A stretch of 46,653 nucleotides of DNA from DATDVC01 sp964601125 (GCA_964601125.1 CAZRKB010000004.1:1-46653), one strand, 5' to 3'. Shown: positions 22,019-31,443, counted from the first letter of the stretch. Numbers and translations are program-made. The notes: generated by a model not told the origin, from the letters alone.

Positions 22019-24340
22019 ATGGCAAAAACAGCTAAAAAAACGAAAAAAATGGCGATGGAGGATTTCATCAAAAAAGTACAGAAGAGGGACGGCACAATCG
22101 TTAATTTTGATTTTGAAAGGATAGTCACAGCCATAAATAAAGCCATGATGGCTTCAAACGAGGGTTCGGAAGCTGAGGCTCGCATGGTTGCCAACAAAGT
22201 ACTTGCTGACCTTGTGCGTATCAGCAAAAAATACAAAAATTTCGTACCAAACGTAGAAGGTATACAGGACACGGCGGAAAAGGAGTTGATGCTTTCCGAA
22301 TACATCACAACAGCAAAAAATTACATTCTTTATCGACAAGAAAGAACAAAAGCTCGCGAAGTGACTGAAACGGTACCCCAAGAAGTTAAGAACGTAATCG
22401 CTGAAAGTAGTAAGTATTTCAAAACACCATATCAAGAATTTATATTCTACCAATTTTATTCTAGATGGAAGGAAGAGCTTGGTAGAAGAGAGACGTGGAT
22501 CGAAGCCATAGATCGCTTCATGGTATTCATGAAAGAAAACATGGGCAACAAAATTACCGAAGCCGAATACAAAGAAGTACGGGAAGCTATTTTAAATCAA
22601 GAAATTTGCCCATCAATGCGACTTCTTTGGTCTGCCGGAAAAGCGGCGAGAAGGACAAATGTTTGCGCTTACAACTGCGCTTACATCGCCCCAACGTCTT
22701 GGAGAGATTTATCAGAAATAATGTATGTCTCCATGTGCGGAGCTGGATGCGGATTTTCAGTAGAGCCGGAAAATGTCGGCAAATTCCCCCAAATCCAAAA
22801 ACAGAACGGCAAGATGGCTCCAAAAATAGTAGTTGAGGACGACAAAATCGGCTGGTGCAACGCTTTTGTTAAAGCGTGCGAAGCTTGGGAAAACGGTTTT
22901 GACGTAGAAATCGATTATTCTCTCATCAGACCAGCAGGAGCCAAACTTTCTACCATGGGTGGCAGAGCTTCAGGCCCAGAGCCTTTGCGTGAAGTTATGC
23001 AATTTACTAGGCGCAAGATGCTCGCAAAACAAGGCAGGAGGCTTAGCACTCTCGATCTTCATGACATCATCTGCCAAATAGGACTAGTGGTGGTAGCCGG
23101 AGGCGTACGACGTTCAGCGCTTATTTCTCTTTCTTCCCTTGATGACAGAGAAATGCGAGATGCTAAGAAGGGTGCCTTTTGGCAAACAGAGGGCCAAAGA
23201 TCTATGGCAAACAACTCGGCTGTTTACGAAGGCAAGCCATCAGCAGAAGAATTTTTGGAAGAGTGGACAGCCTTGGTTACTTCTCACGCGGGGGAGAGAG
23301 GGATATTCAACAGGGGAGGACTTGAGAAGCAACTACCAAAAAGAAGATGGGACGTACTTAAAGAGGCAAAACAGCCTGGAGTAAACCCATGCGGAGAAAT
23401 TTATCTTCAGTCAAAACAGTTTTGCAACCTCACTTCCATTGTAGTTAGACCAAACGACGATATGGAAAACTTGAAGCGAAAAATGCGCTTAGCTACACTT
23501 GTCGGCACCTACCAAGCCACTTTGACCAATTTTGAATACCTCTCAAAAGACTGGAAAGAAAATTGTGAAAAAGAACAACTTCTTGGAGTTTCAATCACCG
23601 GATATTACGACAACAAACTGGTAAGAGATGATAAAAACTTGGACACATTGCGTGAGGAGGCCATAAAGACAAACAAGAAGTACGCGAAAAGATTTGGCAA
23701 AAATGAATCAACGGCCATCACCTGTGTCAAACCTCATGGCAATTCAGGCCAACTACTCGGAGTGGGGAGCGGCATGCACACTTGGTATGCCAAATATTAC
23801 ATCAGGAGAGTCAGGATTTCTGTCACAGATCCACTTTTGAAATTAGCACAGGACCAAGGAGTGCCTATAAAGCCGGAGGTTGGATATTCTACTTCAAACG
23901 CCTCCACTATGGTGCTTGAGTTCCCGTGCAAAGCTCCAGAGGGTGCTTTGGTCAACAAAGACGTGTCAGCTCTTGAAATGCTTGGTGAATGGAAGCGACT
24001 CAAAGAGCACTTCACCGAGCACAACCCTTCGGTCACCATTTATGTGGGGGACGATGAGTGGATTTCAGTTGCCGATTTCATTTATAAAAATTGGGACATG
24101 ATGGGCGGGCTTTCGTTCCTTCCTCGCGATAATCACGTATACCAACTAGCGCCATATGAAGAAATAAATAAAGAAGAATATGAAAAGAGAGTTAAAGCGC
24201 TCGGCAATATTGACTTCTCGAGGCTCGTAATCTACGAAAAGCAAGATTTGACCAACGGAGCCAAAGAGCTCGCTTGCGTCGGCGGAGTCTGCGAATCCGA
24301 TGCCCTCACTCTCCCTTCGGTCGGATCCAAAACAGCGTAA
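22019..24340 (+). CDS. nrdJ: Class II (B12-dependent) ribonucleotide reductase
   Basis: 773 aa. Reduces ribonucleotides to deoxyribonucleotides with adenosylcobalamin, independent of oxygen. An ATP-cone allosteric domain lies at about residues 15-105. The catalytic domain shows the first redox Cys in NVCAYNCAYI, the active-site NPCGEI (thiyl Cys and Glu), and FCNLTSIVV. The C-terminal tail has the redox pair ACVGGVC, like the monomeric Lactobacillus-type enzyme. The cell must obtain cobalamin from outside, since no synthesis genes are visible here and these genomes generally lack them. It is a single gene between an AT-rich region and the gap gene. Confidence 0.95.
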   Translation: MAKTAKKTKKMAMEDFIKKVQKRDGTIVNFDFERIVTAINKAMMASNEGSEAEARMVANKVLADLVRISKKYKNFVPNVEGIQDTAEKELMLSEYITTAKNYILYRQERTKAREVTETVPQEVKNVIAESSKYFKTPYQEFIFYQFYSRWKEELGRRETWIEAIDRFMVFMKENMGNKITEAEYKEVREAILNQEICPSMRLLWSAGKAARRTNVCAYNCAYIAPTSWRDLSEIMYVSMCGAGCGFSVEPENVGKFPQIQKQNGKMAPKIVVEDDKIGWCNAFVKACEAWENGFDVEIDYSLIRPAGAKLSTMGGRASGPEPLREVMQFTRRKMLAKQGRRLSTLDLHDIICQIGLVVVAGGVRRSALISLSSLDDREMRDAKKGAFWQTEGQRSMANNSAVYEGKPSAEEFLEEWTALVTSHAGERGIFNRGGLEKQLPKRRWDVLKEAKQPGVNPCGEIYLQSKQFCNLTSIVVRPNDDMENLKRKMRLATLVGTYQATLTNFEYLSKDWKENCEKEQLLGVSITGYYDNKLVRDDKNLDTLREEAIKTNKKYAKRFGKNESTAITCVKPHGNSGQLLGVGSGMHTWYAKYYIRRVRISVTDPLLKLAQDQGVPIKPEVGYSTSNASTMVLEFPCKAPEGALVNKDVSALEMLGEWKRLKEHFTEHNPSVTIYVGDDEWISVADFIYKNWDMMGGLSFLPRDNHVYQLAPYEEINKEEYEKRVKALGNIDFSRLVIYEKQDLTNGAKELACVGGVCESDALTLPSVGSKTA

Positions 24341-24371
24341 TCTATTGATACTTGCATAATTTGTGGTTTTT

Positions 24372-24414
24372 ACACCCTCTATTGTTGTAAGAGAGGGAGG
24401 GGGTGAGTTATAAT
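24372..24414 (+). repeat. Palindromic repeat copy c with -10 box of gap
   Basis: ACCCTCT ... AGAGAGGGAGGGGGTGAG, running into TATAAT at 24409-24414, 6 nt before the gap ATG. TTGTAA at 24385-24390 could serve as -35 with an 18-bp spacer. Confidence 0.7.
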
Positions 24415-24420
24415 TTCTGT

Positions 24421-25509
24421 ATGCAAGAAGATGGCTCAACAAACTCAGTACAAAAAACTATTCGCGTAGCTATCAATGGCGCTGGTAGAATCGGACGAGC
24501 TTTTTTAAAGTTGGTTCAACAGGAACCAAAAATTGAGGTTGTGGCCATCAATGATTTGGGTGATATTGAAAATATCGCTTACTTAATAAAATACGACACC
24601 GCTTACGGTGCAGCTCAGTTTGGGGTGAGTGTGAGCAATGATAAAAAAATGTTAATAATCGACAGACCCGCCTCCGCAAATGCTCCGGCGTGGCAAGGGA
24701 AGATAGAGTTCTTGAGCGAAAAAAACCCAAGCGATCTACCCTGGAAATATTTAAATATTGATGTAGTAGTCGAAGCAAGCGGCGCCTTCACTTCTTTCAA
24801 AAAAGCCAAAGCTCATGTCGATGCTGGCGCCAAAAAGGTAGTGATCACAGCGCCAGTCAAAGATGAGCCCGCCGACGAGACTCAAGCCACCATTTTGATG
24901 GGTATAAACGATGACAAACTTAAAACTTGCATCGTAAGCTCAAATGCCTCTTGTACCACCAACGCTGGGAGCCCTTTGATCCAAATTTTGAATGAAAAGA
25001 TTGGTATCGAAAAAGCAATTTTGAATACTGTCCACGGTTATACCGCAAGCCAGAGCATCGTCGATGGTCCAAACAAGAAGGATTTTAAAGAGGGTAGGGC
25101 GGCAGCTCAAAATATCGTCCCCACTTCTACGGGTGCCGCCATCGCAGTGACCAAAGCAGTACCCGATTTGACCGGAAAGTTTGATGGAGTTTCTATGCGA
25201 GTGCCGGTAGTAGCAGGATCGATCGCTGATGTTACCTTCATCGCTAAAAGAGAGACTAGTGTTGAAGAAGTAAATAAAATACTAAAAGAGGCAACAAGTG
25301 AAGAAAGGTGGCGGGGAATCTTCACCGTGACTGAAGACCCGATCGTTTCAAGCGACATCATCGGCTCGCTCTATGGGTCGATAGCAGATCTTGGTCTCAC
25401 TCGTGTCGTTGATAAAACTTTAGTAAAAGTTTGCGCGTGGTATGACAACGAGATGGGATACACTTCAACTTTAATAAAACATGTCCTAAAAATTGGAAGC
25501 TATTTATAA
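24421..25509 (+). CDS. gap: Glyceraldehyde-3-phosphate dehydrogenase
   Basis: 362 aa. Oxidises glyceraldehyde 3-phosphate to 1,3-bisphosphoglycerate. The Rossmann start is IRVAINGAGRIGRAFLKL; active-site Cys in SNASCTTNAGSPL; catalytic His in NTVHGYTASQ; end WYDNEMGYTSTLIKHV. The start is the ATG at 24421; an in-frame GTG at 24403 would lie before the -10 box. It has a 15-residue N-terminal extension and two inserts (PASANAPAWQGK; KDEPADETQ). First gene of the carbon block; rpiB follows with 1 nt between. Confidence 0.95.
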   Translation: MQEDGSTNSVQKTIRVAINGAGRIGRAFLKLVQQEPKIEVVAINDLGDIENIAYLIKYDTAYGAAQFGVSVSNDKKMLIIDRPASANAPAWQGKIEFLSEKNPSDLPWKYLNIDVVVEASGAFTSFKKAKAHVDAGAKKVVITAPVKDEPADETQATILMGINDDKLKTCIVSSNASCTTNAGSPLIQILNEKIGIEKAILNTVHGYTASQSIVDGPNKKDFKEGRAAAQNIVPTSTGAAIAVTKAVPDLTGKFDGVSMRVPVVAGSIADVTFIAKRETSVEEVNKILKEATSEERWRGIFTVTEDPIVSSDIIGSLYGSIADLGLTRVVDKTLVKVCAWYDNEMGYTSTLIKHVLKIGSYL

Positions 25510-25510
25510 A

Positions 25511-25978
25511 ATGAAAATTTATTTTGCTTCAGATCATGCTGGGTTTCAGATGAAAGAAGCTCTCGTGCAATACGCAAAGGAGCTGGGATTTGAAGTGGAA
25601 GATTTAGGGCCACACAAGTTTAACCCAAATGACGACTACCCGCTTGAGATCGAAAAAGTTGGTATGGAAATTTTTAAAAATCCAACAGATCGAGGTGTGG
25701 TGCTAGGTGGTAGTGGTCAAGGTGAAGCTATAGTTGCAAACCGTTTTCCAAACGTCAGAGCCACTGTTTATTACGGGGGTAATGAAGACATTTTGAGACT
25801 TTCTCGCGAACACAATAACGCAAACGTGCTATCCCTAGGAGCACGATTTTTATCCACCGAAGAAGCCCAAAGTGCTCTAAAGTTTTGGCTTGAAACTCCA
25901 TTTTCTGGAGACAAAAGACACGTAAGGAGACTTGAAGAAATAGACGAGATGGAAGAGTCTCTATATAAAAATCCATAA
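25511..25978 (+). CDS. rpiB: Ribose-5-phosphate isomerase B
   Basis: 155 aa. Interconverts ribose 5-phosphate and ribulose 5-phosphate. YFASDHAGFQMKEAL is the start motif, GVVLGGSGQGEAIVANR the phosphate and active-site loop, and SREHNNANVLSLGAR the later motif. The usual active-site Cys of the loop is not obvious here, as in the variants that use Ser or Thr. The start is the ATG at 25511; six codons further upstream are open but overlap gap. Confidence 0.92.
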   Translation: MKIYFASDHAGFQMKEALVQYAKELGFEVEDLGPHKFNPNDDYPLEIEKVGMEIFKNPTDRGVVLGGSGQGEAIVANRFPNVRATVYYGGNEDILRLSREHNNANVLSLGARFLSTEEAQSALKFWLETPFSGDKRHVRRLEEIDEMEESLYKNP

Positions 25979-25985
25979 TTAAATA

Positions 25986-26020
25986 ACTCACCCCAGCCCC
26001 TCTCTTAATATAAGAGAGGG
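25986..26020 (+). repeat. Palindromic repeat copy d
   Basis: CTCACCCCAGCCCCTCTCTT ... AAGAGAGGG, a short complete copy between rpiB and the rpe-like gene. It may also act as a weak hairpin in the transcript. Confidence 0.75.
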
Positions 26021-26032
26021 AAAAACAAAAAA

Positions 26033-26707
26033 ATGAATGATATTATACCAGCATTAATACCGCCAAATTTGAACATTGTAAGAGAACAGTTTGGTAAACT
26101 GCTGGGCAGCGCAAAAAAGGTGCAGATAGACCTGGTAGACGGTGAATATGCTCCAGTAAAAACTTGGCCATTCAACAAAGACCAGCCGGATGAACTCTTG
26201 GCCATGGTGCGGGGCGAATCGCAATTCCCTTATGTGGAAGATTTTATAGTCGAAGCAGATTTACTACTTTTGCACCCAATAGAGTATTTGGGAGATTTGA
26301 TATCAATAGGAATAAAAAGCTTCGTGATCCACCTAGAATCAACCGATCACCTAAAGGAATGTCTTGAGACTATAAAAAATTGTCCTGGCTGCGAGGGTGG
26401 CATAGGTATCAAGCCATCTACAGACGCAAATCTTATGGAGGATTACCTGCATTTAGCAAACTTTGTTCAATTTATGGGCAACGACCGCATAGGATACAGT
26501 GGAATCAGCTTGGATGAGAAAGTTAACGAGAAAATAAAAAATTTTAATGAAAAACATCCTTCAGTGCCGATACAGATTGACATTGGAGTAAATGAAGCGA
26601 GTATCCCACTGCTTAAAGAGGCAGGAGTTTCGAGATTTATATCTAACTCTTCGATTTTTAACACGAATGACCCTAAAAACGCACTTTTACATTTGAGATC
26701 AATTTGA
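26033..26707 (+). CDS. Ribulose-phosphate 3-epimerase-like protein
   Basis: 224 aa, TIM-barrel type. VQIDLVDGEYAPVKTWPF matches the metal-binding strand of Rpe; NFVQFMGNDRIGYSGISLDEK corresponds to the loop with VNPGFGGQ in canonical Rpe but differs; VPIQIDIGVNEASIPLLKEAG and FISNSSIF are the last phosphate-binding strands. The usual metal-binding histidines are not all evident, so the specificity may have changed. The position between rpiB and the transketolase genes supports epimerase activity. Confidence 0.8.
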   Translation: MNDIIPALIPPNLNIVREQFGKLLGSAKKVQIDLVDGEYAPVKTWPFNKDQPDELLAMVRGESQFPYVEDFIVEADLLLLHPIEYLGDLISIGIKSFVIHLESTDHLKECLETIKNCPGCEGGIGIKPSTDANLMEDYLHLANFVQFMGNDRIGYSGISLDEKVNEKIKNFNEKHPSVPIQIDIGVNEASIPLLKEAGVSRFISNSSIFNTNDPKNALLHLRSI

Positions 26708-26759
26708 TTTCATTCTAAAATATAGTTGTGGAAATTATTCTATCTAAATTAAAAACAAA

Positions 26760-27350
26760 ATGAAAAAAGATCACCCACTCCTAGGTCTTCTCGTCGTAGT
26801 GTTAGTTTTTATCGGAGCGATATCCTTGGCTTACTTCCGTTATTTAGGAAGCGGATTTTCAAATAAAAATACCGTAGCTTATGAAAACAAAGAGAGTGAG
26901 GCAAATACCACAGTCAACCCGACTTCAAAAGTTTACACTGATACAGAACATGGTTTTGAGCTCTCTTATCCAGCAAGCCAATTTACCAAACTTGATTATA
27001 TAAAATCAGACAAGGAAGATGCTTCTGACTATTTGCGTATCCAAAATTATAGAATGGACAAAGGAACCGGCGAGGGGCTGGCTCAAGATGAATATTATTT
27101 TGAAATGTACATAATCGCTGCCAATGAGCCGTGCAGAGAAAGTGTGGTTACGAGCGGAGCGGCTGTTAATTTGGGGAATGGCGCTGGTTACAAAGGTGGT
27201 CTTCCGGGCTCAGAGATTTCAAAAGAAAGATCATCAGCCATGTGCCTCTTTAAAAACGGAAAACAGTTTTACACAGTGATCACCGAAGGTAACAAAGAAG
27301 CTTCGATAGCAAACTCAATCTTCAACTCCATTAAGTTTGTTTCTAGTTAA
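26760..27350 (+). CDS. Hypothetical membrane-anchored protein, 196 aa
   Basis: One N-terminal TM (residues 7-28), a Ser/Thr/Asn-rich linker, then a soluble domain starting YTDTEHGFELSYPASQF and ending IANSIFNSIKFVSS. This frame is common in PsbP-like extracellular domains of small lipoproteins. Two cysteines (EPCRES, AMCLF) may pair. It ends 2 nt before the transketolase gene, so it is in that operon, though no metabolic role is evident. Confidence 0.75.
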   Translation: MKKDHPLLGLLVVVLVFIGAISLAYFRYLGSGFSNKNTVAYENKESEANTTVNPTSKVYTDTEHGFELSYPASQFTKLDYIKSDKEDASDYLRIQNYRMDKGTGEGLAQDEYYFEMYIIAANEPCRESVVTSGAAVNLGNGAGYKGGLPGSEISKERSSAMCLFKNGKQFYTVITEGNKEASIANSIFNSIKFVSS

Positions 27351-27352
27351 AA

Positions 27353-28249
27353 ATGCTTCAACTTACTGATGACAAAATAAAATGGTTAGAAGAGAAGGCG
27401 AATGATATTCGTGTCAGTATTATCGAATCACTGATTGATGCTGGTAGTGGGCACTCTGCAGGACCGTTGGGTATGGCTGATATTTTTGCCGCGCTATACT
27501 TTCACATCCTTCGGCACGACCCCACGAACCCGAGTTGGGAAGAGAGGGACAGATTGGTGCTTTCAAACGGCCATATCGCTCCGGTGCTTTACGCCACCAT
27601 GGCACACGCAGGCTATTTCCCTGTCGATGAATTAAAAACTTTGCGCAAATTTGGCTCGCGCTTGCAGGGACACCCTCATCGCGAATACCTGCCCATGCTA
27701 GAGACTTCTTCAGGCCCCTTAGGTAGCGGGCTTTCTCAAGCAGTCGGTATGTGTCTTGGTAATTTAATGGACAGAGGCAAGTATTCGCCGGTTCAATTTT
27801 ACTGTCTTATGAGCGACGGGGAATTACAAGAAGGTAACACGTGGGAAGGAGCAATGCTCGCAAGCAAAGAACAACTTCAGAATCTGACGGCCATAGTCGA
27901 TAGAAATAATATTCAAATTGAAGGCTACACCGAAGATGTAATGCCCTTAGAGCCTCTTAAGGACAAGTGGGAAGCGTTTGGCTGGCATGTCCAATCAATA
28001 GATGGTCATAGTTTTGAGGCAATAGTCGAAGCTGTAGGTCAGGCACAGGCAGAATTTAGCAAACCTTCGGTGATACTAGCCAATACAATACCAGGAAAGG
28101 GTGTTAGCTTTATGGAACGCAGGTTTGAATGGCACGGCAATCCTCCCGGCAAAGGACCAGCCGACATAGTACCAAAAGAAAAACAGGGTCTCGCCGCGCT
28201 CAAAGAATTACGAACATTGGGAGGAAAAATAAAAGGAGAGCATGAATAA
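27353..28249 (+). CDS. Transketolase, N-terminal subunit
   Basis: 298 aa. Thiamine diphosphate-binding half of a split transketolase, which moves two-carbon units between sugar phosphates. SGHSAGPLGMADIFAALYF, GHPHREYLPMLETSSGPLG and GSGLSQAVGMCLG are typical; the cofactor motif runs from SDGELQEGNTWEGAM to DRNNIQ; NTIPGKGVSFME ends the active-site region. The C-terminal subunit gene overlaps its last 8 nt. Confidence 0.95.
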   Translation: MLQLTDDKIKWLEEKANDIRVSIIESLIDAGSGHSAGPLGMADIFAALYFHILRHDPTNPSWEERDRLVLSNGHIAPVLYATMAHAGYFPVDELKTLRKFGSRLQGHPHREYLPMLETSSGPLGSGLSQAVGMCLGNLMDRGKYSPVQFYCLMSDGELQEGNTWEGAMLASKEQLQNLTAIVDRNNIQIEGYTEDVMPLEPLKDKWEAFGWHVQSIDGHSFEAIVEAVGQAQAEFSKPSVILANTIPGKGVSFMERRFEWHGNPPGKGPADIVPKEKQGLAALKELRTLGGKIKGEHE

Positions 28250-29252
28250 AAACCAAATGTTAAACCAAGACACAAAATTAAATCCAAAAATATTTGATGC
28301 TGATGTAGAGCAAGCGCCTATTCGCAAAGGTTTTGGTGAGGGGTTACTTTTAGCGGGAGACAAGAATAAAAATGTGGTTGGACTTTGCGCCGACCTTACT
28401 GAAAGCACCCAAATGCATCTATTCGCAAGAAAATATCCGGAGCGATTTGTACAAGTTGGAGTGGCAGAACAAAACCTAGCTACAGTCGCTTCTGGTCTCG
28501 CTGCGATGGGCAAGATTCCTTTCACCAGCTCCTACGCAATGTTTAGCCCAGGACGAAATTGGGAACAGATAAGAACAACTATCTGCTACAACGATCGAAA
28601 AGTTGTGATAGTCGGAAGTCACGCAGGTATTTCAGTCGGACCAGACGGAGGCACTCACCAAGCTATCGAGGACTTGGCAATCATGAGAGTTTTGCCAAAC
28701 ATAGTCGTACTTTCACCTTGTGACTCCATAGAAGCCAAAAAAGCCACTCTCGCAGCAGCAAGAATAAAAGAGCCTGTTTATATTAGGCTCGCTCGCGAAG
28801 CTACACCCATAATTACGACCGAAGATACGCCATTCGAAGTAGGTAAAGCCCAGATTTTCTTCTCTCCTCCCATGAAAGCCCAGGTTGGCATCATCGCAAC
28901 GGGAGCTCTCGTGCACAAAGCAATAGTTGCAGCGAAAAATTTTGCACAAAGGGGAATAGCAGTTAAAGTTCTAAATATAGCCAGCATAAAACCTCTAGAC
29001 TTTGAGGCAATAAAAAACTTGGCGACTGAAACTGGCGCCATCGTAAGCGTAGAAGAGCATCAGGTAGTCGGAGGCTTGGGCTCTGCTATCGCTGAAGTTT
29101 TAGCTCAAAATTGCCCAGTACCACAAGAATTTATCGGGGTGCATGATAAATTTGGCCAATCAGGTAACCCGCAGGAGCTTTTGGAGCATTACGGTATGGG
29201 AGTTTCCCACATAGAACGTGCTATTGAAAAAGTACTTTCCAGAAAAAAGTAA
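28242..29252 (+). CDS. Transketolase, C-terminal subunit
   Basis: 336 aa. Second half of the enzyme: FVQVGVAEQNLATVASGLA carries the catalytic Glu; GSHAGISVGPDGGTHQAIED and YIRLAREATPI line the active site; VSVEEHQVVGGLGSAIAEVL and FIGVHDKFGQSGNPQELLEHYG form the C-terminal domain. The start overlaps the first subunit by 8 nt, ensuring matched synthesis. It closes the forward carbon operon; the small RNA at 29302 follows. Confidence 0.95.
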   Translation: MNKNQMLNQDTKLNPKIFDADVEQAPIRKGFGEGLLLAGDKNKNVVGLCADLTESTQMHLFARKYPERFVQVGVAEQNLATVASGLAAMGKIPFTSSYAMFSPGRNWEQIRTTICYNDRKVVIVGSHAGISVGPDGGTHQAIEDLAIMRVLPNIVVLSPCDSIEAKKATLAAARIKEPVYIRLAREATPIITTEDTPFEVGKAQIFFSPPMKAQVGIIATGALVHKAIVAAKNFAQRGIAVKVLNIASIKPLDFEAIKNLATETGAIVSVEEHQVVGGLGSAIAEVLAQNCPVPQEFIGVHDKFGQSGNPQELLEHYGMGVSHIERAIEKVLSRKK

Positions 29253-29266
29253 TCCACAGTTTCGGT

Positions 29267-29295
29267 TTGATGAAAGATTAAGATCGTTATAGATT
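29267..29295 (+). promoter_or_regulatory. Promoter, TTGATG-17-TAGATT
   Basis: TTGATG 29267-29272 and TAGATT 29290-29295 with a 17-bp spacer. The transcript would begin near 29302 with no reading frame. Confidence 0.5.
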
Positions 29296-29301
29296 TAAAT
29301 T

Positions 29302-29420
29302 GGATTTCTCATCCAGAAAGAAGGTGATCCAGTTAAGACTTCTTCGGGAAAGGAGGTATTCAGACTGGAAACCAGCCACAAGGCTCACGCAAAAGATCGG
29401 CTTGCGTGAGCCTTAAATTT
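29302..29420 (+). ncRNA. Candidate small RNA with two anti-16S (Shine-Dalgarno-like) motifs
   Basis: About 115 nt between a promoter and a perfect 13-bp terminator (AAGGCTCACGCAA 29380-29392 with TTGCGTGAGCCTT 29402-29414, then T run). AGAAAGAAGGTGATCCAG (29315-29332) is complementary, with one mismatch, to the conserved 3' end of bacterial 16S rRNA. AAAGGAGGT (29349-29357) is a second perfect anti-Shine-Dalgarno complement. No start codon follows either at useful distance. Hairpins GGAT/ATCC, ACTTC/GAGGT and CTGG-AAA-CCAG lie between. It may be a ribosome-binding or decoy RNA. Confidence 0.5.
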
Positions 29421-30434
29421 TTACATAATTTTTTCGGGACGATAATCTTGAGGAGCAGAAGCAAGATATTTTAGAATTTCTTCTTGAGTGAGGAGGCCCT
29501 TTTGGGCGCCGGTTTGCCCAACTACTGACATTGAGTTGATGGGTGCCCAAAGCAGAGCGTCAAAGAGTGATTGGCCGAGAGCAATGGCTGAAGTAAAAGT
29601 AGAGGCGAAAGCATCACCGGCACCAGTACGTTCAAATGGAGGCTTAAGATCAGGATAGGGCTTCATAAAATATGCTTCATGGCCATCATAAGCATAGGCC
29701 CCTTTTGGTCCATCAGTGACAACTATAACGTTTGGACCAACATCACGCAACCCTTTTAGTAAATTTTTTATATCTTTCTCTTCAGGTTTATTTAGGATCA
29801 GTTTCGCCTCTTCTACATTGCAGAAAAAAATATCGGATCTGGCATAAAGTTCTTTGAGCGCATCAACACCCATCTTCATTTGAAAGGTTCCCGGCTGGAA
29901 GGCCATCCTCACTTCTTGATGATTTCTTAGATATTCAGCTACTTGGTTGTGATATTCTAGAGTGTTTTCTCCGACAGAAGAAAAATAAATCCACTTTGGA
30001 TTACCGATATCAGGAAAATTGTATTCATAACTATGATGTTTGAGAAGTATCGTTCGATCTTCTTCGAACCACAACACGTAGTGATAGTTGGTCTCTTTGT
30101 CTTTGTGTGCTTTTACAAAAGTAGTGTCTACACCTGACTTTTTCAAAGTAGCGATGCATTCATGCCCGTTATGATCATCTCCTAGATTAGAGACTAAAGC
30201 AGAACGTAGGCCCAAGCGAGCAGCAGAAACGGCGGCGTTAGGCGCGTTACCTACAGCCCTGATTTCTTCTACCGATTCATAAGGTACCTTGTCTCCGAAA
30301 CGTAAGACCAATTCACACTTTCTTCCATCTTCATCGCAAACAGCTTTGGCGTCTCTCAATCGAATAAAAGCGTCAGTGGTAATGTCTCCAATTGCAACAA
30401 AATCAAACTCTTTTTCTTCGTGAAAAAATTCCAT
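29421..30434 (-). CDS. PfkB-family sugar or nucleoside kinase
   Basis: 337 aa, ribokinase fold. FVAIGDITTDAFI is the start motif; AVGNAPNAAVSAARLG is the substrate loop; VVTDGPKGAYAYDG and RTGAGDAFASTFTSAIALG form the ATP site and catalytic Asp. It could be ribokinase, adenosine or guanosine kinase, or fructokinase; the sequence does not decide. Placed between transketolase and aldolase, it may feed ribose 5-phosphate or a hexose phosphate into the carbon block. It is the only minus-strand gene of that region. Confidence 0.88.
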   Translation of the reverse strand: MEFFHEEKEFDFVAIGDITTDAFIRLRDAKAVCDEDGRKCELVLRFGDKVPYESVEEIRAVGNAPNAAVSAARLGLRSALVSNLGDDHNGHECIATLKKSGVDTTFVKAHKDKETNYHYVLWFEEDRTILLKHHSYEYNFPDIGNPKWIYFSSVGENTLEYHNQVAEYLRNHQEVRMAFQPGTFQMKMGVDALKELYARSDIFFCNVEEAKLILNKPEEKDIKNLLKGLRDVGPNVIVVTDGPKGAYAYDGHEAYFMKPYPDLKPPFERTGAGDAFASTFTSAIALGQSLFDALLWAPINSMSVVGQTGAQKGLLTQEEILKYLASAPQDYRPEKIM

Positions 30435-30540
30435 AGATATTTTAAATATTATACACCGCTTTTCTATATATGACTAAAAAATTTTACTGTGCATAACTTT
30501 TAAATCCTCTTTCTATTTTATGTTAGCATTATGGTCACTT

Positions 30541-31407
30541 ATGAAGTCACTCAAAGAATACATAAATGAGTCGGAGGAGAGGAGGGTCGCTATTGGACAT
30601 TTTAATATTTCAAACTTGGAGGGATTTTGGGCGGTGGTAAATGCGGCGAAAAAATTAAACTTACCTGTTATTATTGGAGTATCAGAAGGGGAAAGAGATT
30701 TTGTAGGAATAAAGCAGGTTAAAGCTCTGATAGACACGATAAAACAAGATAATTTGCCGGTATTTTTAAATGCTGACCACACATATTCTGTCGATCGTGT
30801 AAAAGAAGTGGTAGATGCTGGGTTTGATGCGGTAATAATCGATGGAGCGGAAAAAAGTTTTGATGATAATTTGCGGATGACAAAAGAGTCGGTAGAGTAC
30901 AGGAACAATAAAAATTCAAATGTACTGATAGAGTCTGAGCTTGGATTTATCGGAAAATCTTCAAAAGTTTTAGATGTTATCCCAGAAGGAGCTGGTTGGA
31001 ACGAGGAGATGATGACCAAACCGGAAGAGGCCGAGGAATTTGTGAGAGAGACCGCTATTGATCTTTTTGCTCCAGCAGTAGGCAACATTCATGGTATGGT
31101 CAAAAGTGGTCACAACCCAAAACTTTCGATTGAAAGGATAAGACAAATAAAAGAAGTGGTTAAAATACCTCTTGTTTTACACGGAGGATCAGGAGTGAGT
31201 GATGAAGATTTCAAAGCAGCAATAGAAGCTGGTATTTCAATCATTCACATAAACACTGAAATTCGCCTAGCGTATAAACAAGGCTTCCAAAAGTTTTTAT
31301 TGGAAAACCCGGACGAAATTGCGCCTTATAAATACTTGCGCGGAGCATTGCAAGAAATGCAAGTAGTAGTAGAAAAACGACTTGCCCTGTTTAACAATCT
31401 CCTCTAG
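30541..31407 (+). CDS. fba: Class II fructose-bisphosphate aldolase
   Basis: 288 aa. Cleaves or forms fructose 1,6-bisphosphate with zinc. RVAIGHFNISNLEGFWAVV is the start; NADHTYS replaces the more usual LDH motif but keeps Asp-His; VGNIHGM and VLHGGSGVSDEDF give zinc ligands and phosphate loop; IIHINTEIRLAY ends the active site. The start is the ATG at 30541; the frame opens 7 codons earlier without family support. Related enzymes also accept sedoheptulose or tagatose bisphosphate, which matters because no transaldolase is seen here. Confidence 0.92.
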   Translation: MKSLKEYINESEERRVAIGHFNISNLEGFWAVVNAAKKLNLPVIIGVSEGERDFVGIKQVKALIDTIKQDNLPVFLNADHTYSVDRVKEVVDAGFDAVIIDGAEKSFDDNLRMTKESVEYRNNKNSNVLIESELGFIGKSSKVLDVIPEGAGWNEEMMTKPEEAEEFVRETAIDLFAPAVGNIHGMVKSGHNPKLSIERIRQIKEVVKIPLVLHGGSGVSDEDFKAAIEAGISIIHINTEIRLAYKQGFQKFLLENPDEIAPYKYLRGALQEMQVVVEKRLALFNNLL

Positions 31408-31443
31408 CTCATATTGAGATTTTGGATTTGCTATAATTAATTT

